A DNA stretch of 64,000 nt. Origin: an uncultured Flavobacteriales bacterium (lineage in GTDB: Bacteria > Bacteroidota > Bacteroidia > Flavobacteriales_G > Salibacteraceae). Below are positions 1 to 8,598 of the stretch, in pieces. Each line of letters starts with the position of its first letter. Position 1 is the stretch's first letter. Both the position numbers and the translations under genes were made by a program. The DNA lies in contig CAJXZP010000011.1 in the NCBI GenBank assembly GCA_913062955.1, forward strand, positions 1-64,000, written 5' to 3'. Below the pieces are notes generated by a model. That model had not been told where the DNA came from. It worked only from the letters and a program-made list of their open reading frames with translations, and made no database searches.

Positions 1-597
1 GATACCTCAGGGACTCAGGTTTTAAATGAGCCAAATGTAAACTCACCAATATTTGGATTAACACCATTTAATGTGACATTCGATGCATTGAATGTTGATC
101 CAAACGATACCATTACTTGGTATCACCATTGGGAGCAACAACCAACAAGCTCTACCACGATTAATAACAGTGGGGCATCTACGGTGAACTGGAATTATAT
201 TTTACCAAATATGGATAAGAATGGGAATCCAATCCTAGGTACTCTACCTTATGTAAACCAATTGGTAGTGACCAATGAGTTTGGATGTAGTGATACGGCA
301 CATGTCGCTATTTACAGTGTAGCCTCAGAGCAGTTCTATAACATCTTTACACCAAATGAGGATGGAATGAATGAAGTGTTTACTGTTCCGGTATTTGGAT
401 TAACAGATTACAAAGTGGAGATCTTTAATCGCTGGGGAAGACTAATCTACGAATGGACCGAGCCAAGTGGTGGATGGAATGGCGAAGGTCAACCGGATGG
501 TGTTTATTTCTATGTGGTAACAGGAAAGAACAACGATGTAACCAAATCGGAATACAAAAGACAAGGAACAGTTACACTTATCGGATCAAGCCAATAA
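1..597 (+). CDS. T9SS type B sorting domain protein, C-terminal part
   Basis: The frame is open from base 1, so this is the 3' end of a gene that begins outside the window (198 residues visible). The last ~85 residues form the gliding-motility-associated C-terminal domain (type B sorting domain of the type IX secretion system): IFTPNEDGMNEVF, then VEIFNRWGRLIYE, WNGEGQPDGVYFYV and a final G-T-V-T-L-I strand. Such domains send large adhesins or enzymes through the outer membrane. The upstream part is a beta-rich, PKD/Ig-like segment. The catalytic or adhesive region is not visible, so the substrate cannot be named. A terminator follows at once. Confidence 0.9.
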   Translation, partial: DTSGTQVLNEPNVNSPIFGLTPFNVTFDALNVDPNDTITWYHHWEQQPTSSTTINNSGASTVNWNYILPNMDKNGNPILGTLPYVNQLVVTNEFGCSDTAHVAIYSVASEQFYNIFTPNEDGMNEVFTVPVFGLTDYKVEIFNRWGRLIYEWTEPSGGWNGEGQPDGVYFYVVTGKNNDVTKSEYKRQGTVTLIGSSQ

Positions 598-631
598 GAT
601 CTAAGTAGCATATTTATTTTGACTATTTAAT

Positions 632-668
632 AAAAAGAGTGGGGAAGAAAACTTCCCGGCTCTTTTTT
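632..668 (+). terminator. Intrinsic terminator after the T9SS cargo gene
   Basis: A GGGGAAG / CTTCCC stem, extended by AAAAAGAG / CTCTTTTTT, closes on a four-A loop and ends in a T run about 35 nt past the stop codon. It is A-rich on the 5' side, so it may work in both directions. Confidence 0.85.
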
Positions 669-690
669 ATTATCCATTATTTTTAGAAAC

Positions 691-725
691 AAAAAAACCA
701 GCTTCGAGGTGGTCGAAACTGGTTT
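691..725 (-). terminator. Strong hairpin with minus-strand T run, no gene assigned
   Basis: AAACCAG / CTGGTTT and TTCGA / TCGAA arms with one mismatch close on a GGTGG loop. Read on the minus strand the hairpin is followed by seven T, the normal form of an intrinsic terminator. The nearest minus-strand gene ends at 1101 with its own terminator at 1048-1079, so this one would serve an unannotated short minus-strand RNA. Confidence 0.6.
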
Positions 726-737
726 CAGTTTTTTGTT

Positions 738-781
738 GGTGGTTAGACCTTCAAACGGTGGTTAGTGTTGTAAGTGGTTAG
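738..781. repeat. Three direct repeats GGTGGTTAG
   Basis: GGTGGTTAG occurs at 738-746 and 757-765, and GTGGTTAG at 774-781, spaced 19 and 17 nt. A looser copy (GGTGATAGTTAG) lies at 818-829. The minus strand reads CTAACCACC, an A/C-rich stretch with little structure of its own. Confidence 0.6.
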
Positions 782-792
782 CAGTTCAGTCG

Positions 793-816
793 TTTTTCAA
801 TGACTTAGTTTGCTAG
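793..816 (-). repeat. Non-coding motif, copy 1 (second copy at 19937-19960)
   Basis: On the minus strand this reads CCTAGCAAACTAAG followed by TCATTGAAAA. It matches the plus strand at 19937-19960 at 21 of 24 positions. Both copies sit in gene-free DNA beside a strong hairpin. Function unknown. Confidence 0.55.
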
Positions 817-1047
817 GTGGTGATAGTTAGTGAGAGAATCATCTTTAAAACTTTCCCCTTTTTTCTTGAAACAAATATGAGTCAGGAATATCATTTGTTT
901 TTACAATATTGATTCAATGGCTTTAAAAAAAGGAGTTTGTTTTAGAAATTGAGTCAATACCTTTAGGTGGATAGGTTTGAAGTATTGCGTAATGATCGTT
1001 AGTGAAATTTAATTTTATGAATGGTGTTGGGGTCAATAGTATGAGGA

Positions 1048-1079
1048 CAAAAAAAGCCGCTATATTTCTATAGCGACTT
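1048..1079 (-). terminator. Terminator of the dipeptidyl peptidase III gene
   Basis: On the minus strand GTCGCTATA / TATAGCGGC pairs around a GAAA tetraloop and is followed by seven T, about 20 nt past the stop codon of the M49 peptidase. Confidence 0.85.
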
Positions 1080-1100
1080 CTCAAAAATAGGATGATTTAA

Positions 1101-3137
1101 TTACAAATTCCCGTAGGTTGCACTGTAATATAACATTTGTTGTTCAAAAGAATTAGCATACTCAATTTCAAATCCAATAATTTTATCGCTTTCCAATACA
1201 GGGATAATAATTGGGTTTACAAAACCAGAAAATGCAGGGACGTTTAGTTTAGTCGAACGTGCCAATACTTCCTTGTGTAATTCAGTATCCACTTGTACAC
1301 CATAATTTTCTACTAAAGCTTTACCTGCCTCATAATCACCTTCCGATTTGATTCGTTGAATCTCACGTAATAAATCACCAAAAATTACTTGTAATGCTTT
1401 GTAGTCGTTAATCACGAAATACGTATTTCCTTCTTTCACTACTTTTTCAATGACACTTTTAGATGCACCTTGCTCAAACGCCCATGAAGCCACCAACTGA
1501 CGATTTCTCATGTGTGCTTCTTCTAGAACTTCTCCTTCTTTTAATCTTCTTAACTGAACCATCATTCCGTTACGGATATACGAATCGTATTCCGCCATAC
1601 CCACTTCAATAGTTGGCATAAGGTTAATTTCAATCAACTTGTCATTCATTAAGTAGAATAAGGCAACCAAATCTGCTCTGGCTTCTTCTAAAGTAGAAGA
1701 GTAGTTTTTTAAAGTCTCCTTTGGAGTACCTACCCCTTCATTAATTTGCCCGGAGGCATGACCTACAACTTCATGTAAAGCTGTATGTAATTTACCCCCT
1801 AAGGCTCCATAAGCTTTTGCTCTTTCAATTTCTTCCGGAGAATATCCAAAAGCTTCAATGTATGAACTCCCACTTGAATGATCGTAAGCACCAATAATAT
1901 TACCTAAACTAACGGATTTAGAACCATGTGTAGATCTAATCCAGTTGGCGTTTGGTAAATTCACTCCAATTGGAGTAGAAGGAGAAGAATCTCCTGATTC
2001 ACCAGCAACGGAAACTACTTTATAGGTTACTCCCGTTACTTTTTTCTTTTTGTGTTCATCCATAATAGATGAATTATCCTCAAACCATTGTACGTTCTCC
2101 GCAACAACGGCCATTTGTTTAGATGCATCAAAATCCTTGATTTGAACAACAGTCTCGTAAGACCCTTTGTATCCTAATGGATCGTTATATACTTCAATAA
2201 AACTATTGATGTAATCAATATCTCCTTCAGTAGCTCCACACCAGGCAATGTTATAGGCATCCCAAGTTTTTAAATCTCCCGTTTGGTAGTATTCAATTAG
2301 TAATTTTAAAGCATCCGCTTGTTCTTGATTCTCCGCAACCAAAGACGCTTTTTCTAACCAACCTATAGTTTTGCTAATGGCAGCACCATACATTCCGTCT
2401 GCTTTCCAAGAAACTTCCGTAATACCTCCATTTTCACCACGGACCAATTTAGTATTCAATCCATAAGAAATAGGTTCTTTGTCATTGGTATCAATGATAG
2501 ACTTATAATATGCTTCCGCTTCTGCCTGGGTAATATCTGGATCGTAAAAATTGATGGCTGAGTTTAATACTAAATCCGTATTAGAATCTAAGTTTACTTT
2601 TTTAGCATCCTTAGTTGAATCAAAAATTGCGGTTAGCACTTCATTACTAAGTTCAGTACCTGTAGCGGTCATCAAAGATTGAAAGTAATCTTGAGTAAAC
2701 TCAGGAGTAAACTTGTAATTTGCATAATGATGATGAATACCATTGGAGAACCATACACGTTTGGTATAGGTCATAAATTTTTCCCATTCCGGAGAAGTTT
2801 TGTCCCCATCATAGTTTTTTACGATATTTTCAATTCCTTTTCGGATGGTTAAGTTATGACGGTAATTTTGATCCCAAATAATATCTCTACCTTCATAGCC
2901 CGCCTGGGTTAAATAATATACATATTCTTGTTGTTTAAGCGATAATTGATCCCAACCTGGAATTTGATATTTCAAAATTCGTAGATCTGCAAAATCCTCA
3001 ACAATCCATTCAAAATTATCGACTTCTTTTGTCATTTCTTGCTCTTGTTTGGCAGGAGATTCGGCTGCTTTATCCGTGGCACATGCGCTCATGATAATAG
3101 CAGCTACTGCAGCTCCCATAAAAGTTTTAGTTCTCAT
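1101..3137 (-). CDS. Dipeptidyl peptidase III (M49 family), lipoprotein
   Basis: 678 residues, the length of bacterial DPP III. The zinc motif is HEVVGH (residues 455-460; family HExxGH), followed by LEEARAD (483-489), the counterpart of EECRAE/D whose second Glu is the third zinc ligand. The enzyme releases dipeptides from the N-terminus of oligopeptides. The N-terminus is a lipoprotein signal with lipobox M-S-A-C (Cys19), so the protein is probably anchored in the periplasm or on the outer membrane rather than cytosolic as in eukaryotes. A TACATTTG promoter box lies 27 nt upstream and a terminator follows. It is monocistronic by position. Confidence 0.93.
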   Translation of the reverse strand: MRTKTFMGAAVAAIIMSACATDKAAESPAKQEQEMTKEVDNFEWIVEDFADLRILKYQIPGWDQLSLKQQEYVYYLTQAGYEGRDIIWDQNYRHNLTIRKGIENIVKNYDGDKTSPEWEKFMTYTKRVWFSNGIHHHYANYKFTPEFTQDYFQSLMTATGTELSNEVLTAIFDSTKDAKKVNLDSNTDLVLNSAINFYDPDITQAEAEAYYKSIIDTNDKEPISYGLNTKLVRGENGGITEVSWKADGMYGAAISKTIGWLEKASLVAENQEQADALKLLIEYYQTGDLKTWDAYNIAWCGATEGDIDYINSFIEVYNDPLGYKGSYETVVQIKDFDASKQMAVVAENVQWFEDNSSIMDEHKKKKVTGVTYKVVSVAGESGDSSPSTPIGVNLPNANWIRSTHGSKSVSLGNIIGAYDHSSGSSYIEAFGYSPEEIERAKAYGALGGKLHTALHEVVGHASGQINEGVGTPKETLKNYSSTLEEARADLVALFYLMNDKLIEINLMPTIEVGMAEYDSYIRNGMMVQLRRLKEGEVLEEAHMRNRQLVASWAFEQGASKSVIEKVVKEGNTYFVINDYKALQVIFGDLLREIQRIKSEGDYEAGKALVENYGVQVDTELHKEVLARSTKLNVPAFSGFVNPIIIPVLESDKIIGFEIEYANSFEQQMLYYSATYGNL

Positions 3138-3163
3138 TATGTAGTTGAATTTTTATTATGTCC

Positions 3164-3171
3164 CAAATGTA
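3164..3171 (-). promoter_or_regulatory. -7 promoter box of the DPP III gene
   Basis: TACATTTG on the minus strand matches the Bacteroidota -7 consensus TAnnTTTG exactly. It would give a 5' leader of about 20 nt before the ATG at 3137. The -33 element is weak. Confidence 0.6.
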
Positions 3172-3418
3172 ATACACGCAACGGTATAAACATAAGATAC
3201 ATGGATCGAAGGTAAGTACGCTTTATTTGAAATCAGAATCAGGGTGTTCTTCTGATTTATTGCCTGCGGTTAGGGATAGAGTTGAATGGGTCGATTTAAT
3301 CCCAGGGTTAAGGGACGGATGAGTTTTGGGCCTGGAAACAATTAGAACGTACTAAAGATCAGATAAAATTGTAGTCTAAAAGAAAATGAATGCGTTTGAT
3401 CCTTTGGGACCTTTGCAT

Positions 3419-3751
3419 TTACCAGGAATCTTCTTCGGCATCTAAAAACATTAACGCTTCTGAAATTTCCCCTATTGATTTTTCATCTTTCATTTTATAG
3501 GCAATTTTTTGTCCTTTTAAATAAGTGGAAATTGCTTTGTCGCGTTTTTTATTGTTTTCATACATTTTTCCCAGCTTGGAATACGCTTGTGAATAATTTG
3601 GGTCGAAAGAAATAAGTCGTTCAATAATTTGAATGGCTTTTTGACGATTACCGGCCATTTGATTTTCTACGGCTGCTGCAAAAGCCAAATAAGAATCTTT
3701 AGGACTCTTTACATGCATGGTGTTAATTAGTTCTAGTCTGCTTTGTTCCAT
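3419..3751 (-). CDS. Small TPR-repeat protein
   Basis: 110 residues, all helical, with about two tetratricopeptide repeats: residues ~20-52 (ENQMAGNRQKAIQIIERLI) and ~53-86 (PNYSQAYSKLGKMYENN, then KRDKAISTYLKG). There is no signal peptide, so it is probably a cytoplasmic adaptor. TPR pairs of this size bind peptides or partner proteins, and nothing visible identifies the partner. An imperfect inverted repeat (AATCAGAA / TTCTGATT, 3231-3257) downstream could end the transcript. The start ATG is the first in the frame. Confidence 0.7.
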   Translation of the reverse strand: MEQSRLELINTMHVKSPKDSYLAFAAAVENQMAGNRQKAIQIIERLISFDPNYSQAYSKLGKMYENNKKRDKAISTYLKGQKIAYKMKDEKSIGEISEALMFLDAEEDSW

Positions 3752-3872
3752 TGTTTAGGTTTGATTGATTTGTATCAAAATTACCTTATTTGAATTTCGA
3801 AAAGAGACCAAAACAGCCTTTTTAGGTTTTTCTTATTAACATCACTTTATTCATTTCTTTTGCTTGGTTAAA

Positions 3873-6800
3873 CTAGTTTTTACCTTGTTTTTCAAATAGT
3901 TGTACTACTTTTTTGAAAATATCAAAGTACAAGGTAACCATCATAATTAGGCTCATTAACCAGATAATTCCTATGTTATACCAAAAGGTTTCAATTTTGT
4001 TTCCAAACAAGTATTTAGTAGAGGCATAAAAATGAGATCGTATCCCTTTGGCATCCCGAAACACAGGATCAACCATGGGAACGAGTTTTTCATCTACCAC
4101 AATGACCTTATCAAACTTGTTGTTTAATCGCACCATATCACTGACGGATTGATTCACGTATTTCTCCTTTAAAGTATTGAAGGTGACGTTATCTTCTAGT
4201 TCTTTTTCTATGCTGTAAATCACTTGGTCCCGAGCTTTTGAGGCAATAATAAATTCCTTATTCAAATGCTTTTTGAATTGTACTAAATACAATTGCATTT
4301 TAGCGATCCGGGCTCGTGTTAAGGTGAGGTGCGATAATTTTGAGCTAAACTGGTAGGATGGGAAGTCAATATCGGCATGATTAGTACTCAACTCATTTTG
4401 AATAATCTGAGCTAAATGATCCACCTTTTCTTTTGAGTTTTCATCATAAAGATGAATGTCTAAATACTGAAGTTCGGCCTCGAGTTCAGTGACCCAATAG
4501 GATTTTAGAAAACCAATATGACTAATTTCGTGATCTACCGGGAAAAGCTTCTGTTCTAATGGGTTGTGCTTGAACTGGTTTACCATTAAGGCTTCATATG
4601 ACCATCGAGAAGCCATAATTTCGCCAATTATGGGAACCACAATCCGGGAACCAACCGTTGGATTCAGTTTGTCAAAGCTTACAATAACGCCACTAAATAT
4701 TAATTGAGGGATGATCATAAACGGAATAAGAATGTAAATGGCTACCGCAGACTTGAAACTATTTGAAATATTAAGTCCAACCATATTGGCAAAGAAACTA
4801 GTAGAGAACATAACCAGCCAGTATCGGATATTCATATCCTCGATTTCTAAGATATTATTACCAATCCAAATGAATAGAAAAGTTTGAATAGCTGAAATAA
4901 TTAGAAGAATGACAAACTTGGAAAATAGGTAACTTCCTTTACTCAGGTTCAAGAATTTTTCACGCTTCAGAAGTTTGCGATCTTTAAATATTTCCTCCGC
5001 ACTTACCGTCATCCCAATAAAAAGAGCCACCACTACGGACATGAAAATGTATGCCGGAATGTTCTCATTAAAAAAGAACGTATAGGGTTGTTGGCCATGT
5101 CGGGTCCAAGCAGAATAGCGAACAAAATAGGCAATGAAAAAAGCCAATGCGGGTGCCTCTATCAAGTTGATAAACAAGTATTGCTTATTACTTGTTTTGG
5201 ATAATAAATCTCGAGTCAGAAAAATTTTGAATTGATTTAGCTTGTTGGGGGTAGAGAGCTGATTAGTTGGTTTATTCTCTTTGGTTACTTGCGGGTTCCG
5301 AACGTTTTCTGGTTCGTTTTTCTTGTGTTTTTTGAACCACTCTTGAGGGGCAGTTTTCCTACGGTCTGTTCGTTTACCATATTCATTGACAACCTTTTGG
5401 TCTATGATGTCAAAAATTAATTCGGAGTTGACATTTCCGCAAGTAGCACATTCATTTTCATCTGCATCTAGATGATGTGCGTGGGCTTTGAAATAGGATA
5501 TGCTCTCAATGGGCTCCCCATAATAAATCGTATACCCCCCATTATCCAACAACAATAAACGATCAAAAAGTTTGAAAATGTAGGAGGACGGCTGATGAAT
5601 AACAATGAAAATGAGTTTCCCTTTTAAAGCCAACTCTTTCATCAAATCCATGATTTTTTCGGAATCTCTAGAAGATAAACCGGATGTGGGTTCATCTACA
5701 TACAAAACGGAAGGTTCTCTAATTAGCTCCAAGGCAATGTTTAGTCTTTTTCGTTGCCCCCCTGAAATAACCTTCTCTATAGGGTTACCTACCTTTAAAT
5801 CTTTTGCTCGGTATAGGCCTAAAGAGTGTAAAATGGTATGAACTTTTTGCTTTAATTGTTCATCCGATAGATTCGCAAAACTAAGTTTCGCACTAAAAAA
5901 TAAATTTTGGTATACCGTTAATTCTTCAATTAATAAATCATCTTGTGATACAAATCCAATAACTCCTTGGAGCTGGTCTTTGTCTTTATGGATATCGTAT
6001 CCGTTTAAAGTAATATTTCCTGTGGTTGGAATATAGTTTCCATTCAAAACGTTGAGCATGGTGGATTTTCCCGATCCACTACCTCCCATAATCCCGACTA
6101 ATCTACCCGTTCGTTCTTTAAAACTGAATTCATGTAATCCGGTATCACCAGATGGAAAATTATAGGATACATTGTGTGCTTGGATGACTAGTTTTTCAGG
6201 CGCAGCATCATTTACAAAAACAGCTAAGATATCACTGAAATAAACGGGACTCATTTTATTTCCTCGCAGGGCAGAGCCGCTGTTAAATATATAGGTGCGT
6301 TCTGGAGTAACTGCGGTGCTATTTAAAAATAAGCTATCATTACCAACGTATCGGAATACGTACATATTGATATCTTTTATTTGAAGAACAGCTAAGGTGC
6401 CATCAAAATTGGCACCTGAAATATATTTGGCTTTCTTAAAATCTCGGTTTTTTTCTTTAGATACAATCATTAATTGATCTAAATCGGGGCAATAGGTTTT
6501 CGTAATTTGAGCAAATTTTACCGCGTTTATGAAATTCTCTTCCTTAATGCTAAATGTTTTACTTAGAATAAGTACAAATTCAGATTCATGGGCTGAAATG
6601 TTTCCATCGGCATAAATGTATTCTAACAATCTAAATAGAACGATGAACTTTTGAACTCGTGTCAGATTACTGTTAATGCTCTCGCAAATACCTCTAACAT
6701 TCTCTGGGTTCAGTGCTTCTTCGTAACTAGATTTCCCCGAATGAAACTCCTCCAAGTATTCGTCATACATGTTTAGGAAAATATCCACCCTTTTTTTACG

Positions 6801-6914
6801 AAGTTCAGAGTTGAGTGAGTGCTTAATAATTTCCCTGCTTTCTCGAGTAATATCTGCAGTATTAGACGCTAATGCAAATAGTTGCATCAGTGCCCTAAGT
6901 ATTTCTTCACTCAT
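3873..6914 (-). CDS. TerB-like / FHA-like / ABCG-type ATPase-permease fusion
   Basis: 1013 residues from the ATG at 6914. The frame stays open to 7058, but that would overlap the neighbouring gene's coding end by over 100 nt. Domains in order: a TerB-like helical segment (~85-135, LFRLLEYIYADGNISAHE), an FHA-like segment (~170-235, LFLNSTAVTPERTYIFNSGS), and an ABC ATPase of the ABCG type with Walker A GGSGSGKST (~277-285), signature VSGGQRKR (~383) and Walker B VLYVDEPTSGLSS (~400). A short linker with CATCG follows, then a membrane domain with several helices and a long soluble loop between the last two. Half-transporters of this type export lipids or hydrophobic compounds. The substrate is not identifiable. 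The gene lies 38 nt downstream of the flavoprotein gene and is probably co-transcribed with it. Confidence 0.85.
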   Translation of the reverse strand: MSEEILRALMQLFALASNTADITRESREIIKHSLNSELRKKRVDIFLNMYDEYLEEFHSGKSSYEEALNPENVRGICESINSNLTRVQKFIVLFRLLEYIYADGNISAHESEFVLILSKTFSIKEENFINAVKFAQITKTYCPDLDQLMIVSKEKNRDFKKAKYISGANFDGTLAVLQIKDINMYVFRYVGNDSLFLNSTAVTPERTYIFNSGSALRGNKMSPVYFSDILAVFVNDAAPEKLVIQAHNVSYNFPSGDTGLHEFSFKERTGRLVGIMGGSGSGKSTMLNVLNGNYIPTTGNITLNGYDIHKDKDQLQGVIGFVSQDDLLIEELTVYQNLFFSAKLSFANLSDEQLKQKVHTILHSLGLYRAKDLKVGNPIEKVISGGQRKRLNIALELIREPSVLYVDEPTSGLSSRDSEKIMDLMKELALKGKLIFIVIHQPSSYIFKLFDRLLLLDNGGYTIYYGEPIESISYFKAHAHHLDADENECATCGNVNSELIFDIIDQKVVNEYGKRTDRRKTAPQEWFKKHKKNEPENVRNPQVTKENKPTNQLSTPNKLNQFKIFLTRDLLSKTSNKQYLFINLIEAPALAFFIAYFVRYSAWTRHGQQPYTFFFNENIPAYIFMSVVVALFIGMTVSAEEIFKDRKLLKREKFLNLSKGSYLFSKFVILLIISAIQTFLFIWIGNNILEIEDMNIRYWLVMFSTSFFANMVGLNISNSFKSAVAIYILIPFMIIPQLIFSGVIVSFDKLNPTVGSRIVVPIIGEIMASRWSYEALMVNQFKHNPLEQKLFPVDHEISHIGFLKSYWVTELEAELQYLDIHLYDENSKEKVDHLAQIIQNELSTNHADIDFPSYQFSSKLSHLTLTRARIAKMQLYLVQFKKHLNKEFIIASKARDQVIYSIEKELEDNVTFNTLKEKYVNQSVSDMVRLNNKFDKVIVVDEKLVPMVDPVFRDAKGIRSHFYASTKYLFGNKIETFWYNIGIIWLMSLIMMVTLYFDIFKKVVQLFEKQGKN

Positions 6915-6952
6915 CGATGGCGGTTTTTGATCGTTTAATAGGTAGGGGCAAT

Positions 6953-8428
6953 TTATATATTTTTTATGGTCCCATCCGCTTTGACCACGTAACAAGTTAG
7001 GCCATTTGTAAACACCTCCGGTTTGGTTATTGAATTGCCCATTAACATCCTTGCACACTCTTGAATTCCTTCTGGTATGGACGGATGTGCATGAATCAAT
7101 TCGGCTAAAACGCGTACACTTTTTTTCATGGATATTAATAAAGCAATGGCTTCTATGGTACTCGAAGCATGGGTGCCTAAAACCCGCATACCCAAAATCG
7201 TCATCTCGTCATCATCGGTAACAATGAGCTTTATAAATCCTTCTTTTTGTCGCATTGCAATCGCTCGGTTTATATAATCATAACTCAGTTTGGCTACTTT
7301 ATAAGAGAGACCTCTTTTTTTAGCTTGGGTTTCATTTAGACCTACCGAAGCTACTTCCGGATTTAGGAACATAATGGTAGAAATATTATCGTAGTTTAGA
7401 GTTGGCGGGTCCGGGTTAAACATCAATTCCACAGCATGACGCCCTTCTAATTCAGCAATGTTAACCAACGCAATGTCGGCCGTAAAATCGCCTACCGCAT
7501 AAATGTTTGGTATACTGGTTTGAGTTTCTGTATCGATACAATAGCCCGCTTTGTTTAATTCCATTCCAATTTCTTTCAGACCTAAGTTTTCAAAATTGGG
7601 TACACGACCAACGGAGATCAAGGCCTTTTCAACAAATCGAATTTCTTTTGTTCCGTCATCAAAGGCGAGTGTGTATTTTACTTTACCATCCTCAATAACC
7701 ATACTTTCTAAACGGGCTTGCTTATGAATATGGACCCCTTTTTTTGTTAGGTTGGTAGCTACCATTCCTGAAATATCTGGATCTTCAAAAGGAAGAATTT
7801 GGGGTGCTTTATCAATAAGAAATACTTTCGTTCTTTCAAAGTTAGAAAAGATGGTGGCAAATTCGCACCCAATTACACCCGCACCTAAAATAACAATACT
7901 TTCGGGGTATTGGTCCATACTTAAGACCCCATCACTCGTATAAATTATTTTCTCATCGATGGGGATTTCGGGTAGATATCTAGGACGACTACCAATAGCC
8001 AAAATGGTGTGATCTGCTTTAATATTCAGTACCGGTTCATCGTCTGAAATAATTTTTATTTCCGTAGAAGAAACCATCGAAGCCGAGCCCTTGTAAAAAT
8101 CTAATTGCTTACTGTTTACAAAATAATCAATTTGTGATTTTAATTGTTGAAACCTTTCATTAACCGCATTTCTTGTTTCATGGACCACGGCCGAGTAACT
8201 CAGGTGGGAATCATATACATAATAACCAAATTTGGAAGATTTCATCGTTTGGTAATTTTGAGAAAGTTCCCACATCGTTTTAGAAGATAATGCGCCATTA
8301 AAAATTCCTGCACCTCCTATTTTTTTTCGTTCAATTAAACAGACCTTCTTTCCAAAATCAATAGCGCGCATAGCTGCGGCAAATCCAGAAGGTCCGGCTC
8401 CGATGATACATAAATCGTAATGTTTCAA
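6953..8428 (-). CDS. Dihydrolipoyl-dehydrogenase-like flavoprotein lacking the redox disulfide
   Basis: 491 residues with the full class-I pyridine nucleotide-disulfide oxidoreductase fold: FAD motif GAGPSG (10-15), NAD(P) motif GAGVIGCEF (~177) and second FAD motif YAVGD. The dimerisation domain ends in HAHPSIPEG, which keeps the His-Glu pair of LPD and glutathione reductase. Where LPD has the CLNVGC active-site disulfide this protein has GGAGIFNGALSSK (38-50), so both cysteines are gone while the following Ser-Lys remains. It therefore cannot do dithiol chemistry. A diaphorase, transhydrogenase or NAD(P)H oxidase role is inference. It is the first gene of a likely two-gene operon with the ABCG-type fusion. 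Confidence 0.85.
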   Translation of the reverse strand: MKHYDLCIIGAGPSGFAAAMRAIDFGKKVCLIERKKIGGAGIFNGALSSKTMWELSQNYQTMKSSKFGYYVYDSHLSYSAVVHETRNAVNERFQQLKSQIDYFVNSKQLDFYKGSASMVSSTEIKIISDDEPVLNIKADHTILAIGSRPRYLPEIPIDEKIIYTSDGVLSMDQYPESIVILGAGVIGCEFATIFSNFERTKVFLIDKAPQILPFEDPDISGMVATNLTKKGVHIHKQARLESMVIEDGKVKYTLAFDDGTKEIRFVEKALISVGRVPNFENLGLKEIGMELNKAGYCIDTETQTSIPNIYAVGDFTADIALVNIAELEGRHAVELMFNPDPPTLNYDNISTIMFLNPEVASVGLNETQAKKRGLSYKVAKLSYDYINRAIAMRQKEGFIKLIVTDDDEMTILGMRVLGTHASSTIEAIALLISMKKSVRVLAELIHAHPSIPEGIQECARMLMGNSITKPEVFTNGLTCYVVKADGTIKNI

Positions 8429-8598
8429 GGTATTATGGTGTTGGTTTAGTTCACTAAATTAAAAGGTATTCGAAGAAAACCTAATGTTGAACGGTAAAAT
8501 TTATTCAATTGTAATTATAGTTCCACGAAATTATTATTTTCGTGTGGTATCCATAAGTTGTGTATTATGGTGAAAAACATCAAATTAAAGATTTAAAG

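Larger units (their letters stand above)
598..1100. other. Gene-free region with hairpins and repeats
   Basis: No credible protein gene of normal length. Besides the two flanking terminators it holds a long hairpin (691-725) with a T run on the minus strand, three GGTGGTTAG-type direct repeats (738-781), a motif shared with the gene-free region near 19.95 kb (793-816), and a 9-codon minus-strand ORF (840-842 back to 813). Together these resemble a small minus-strand transcript, but no downstream minus-strand gene exists for it to regulate. Confidence 0.5.

Noticed and set aside
6915-7058. N-terminal extension of the ABCG-type fusion
   Set aside because: It would overlap the flavoprotein gene by over 100 nt and shows no similarity to the family start; the ATG at 6914 is better placed.
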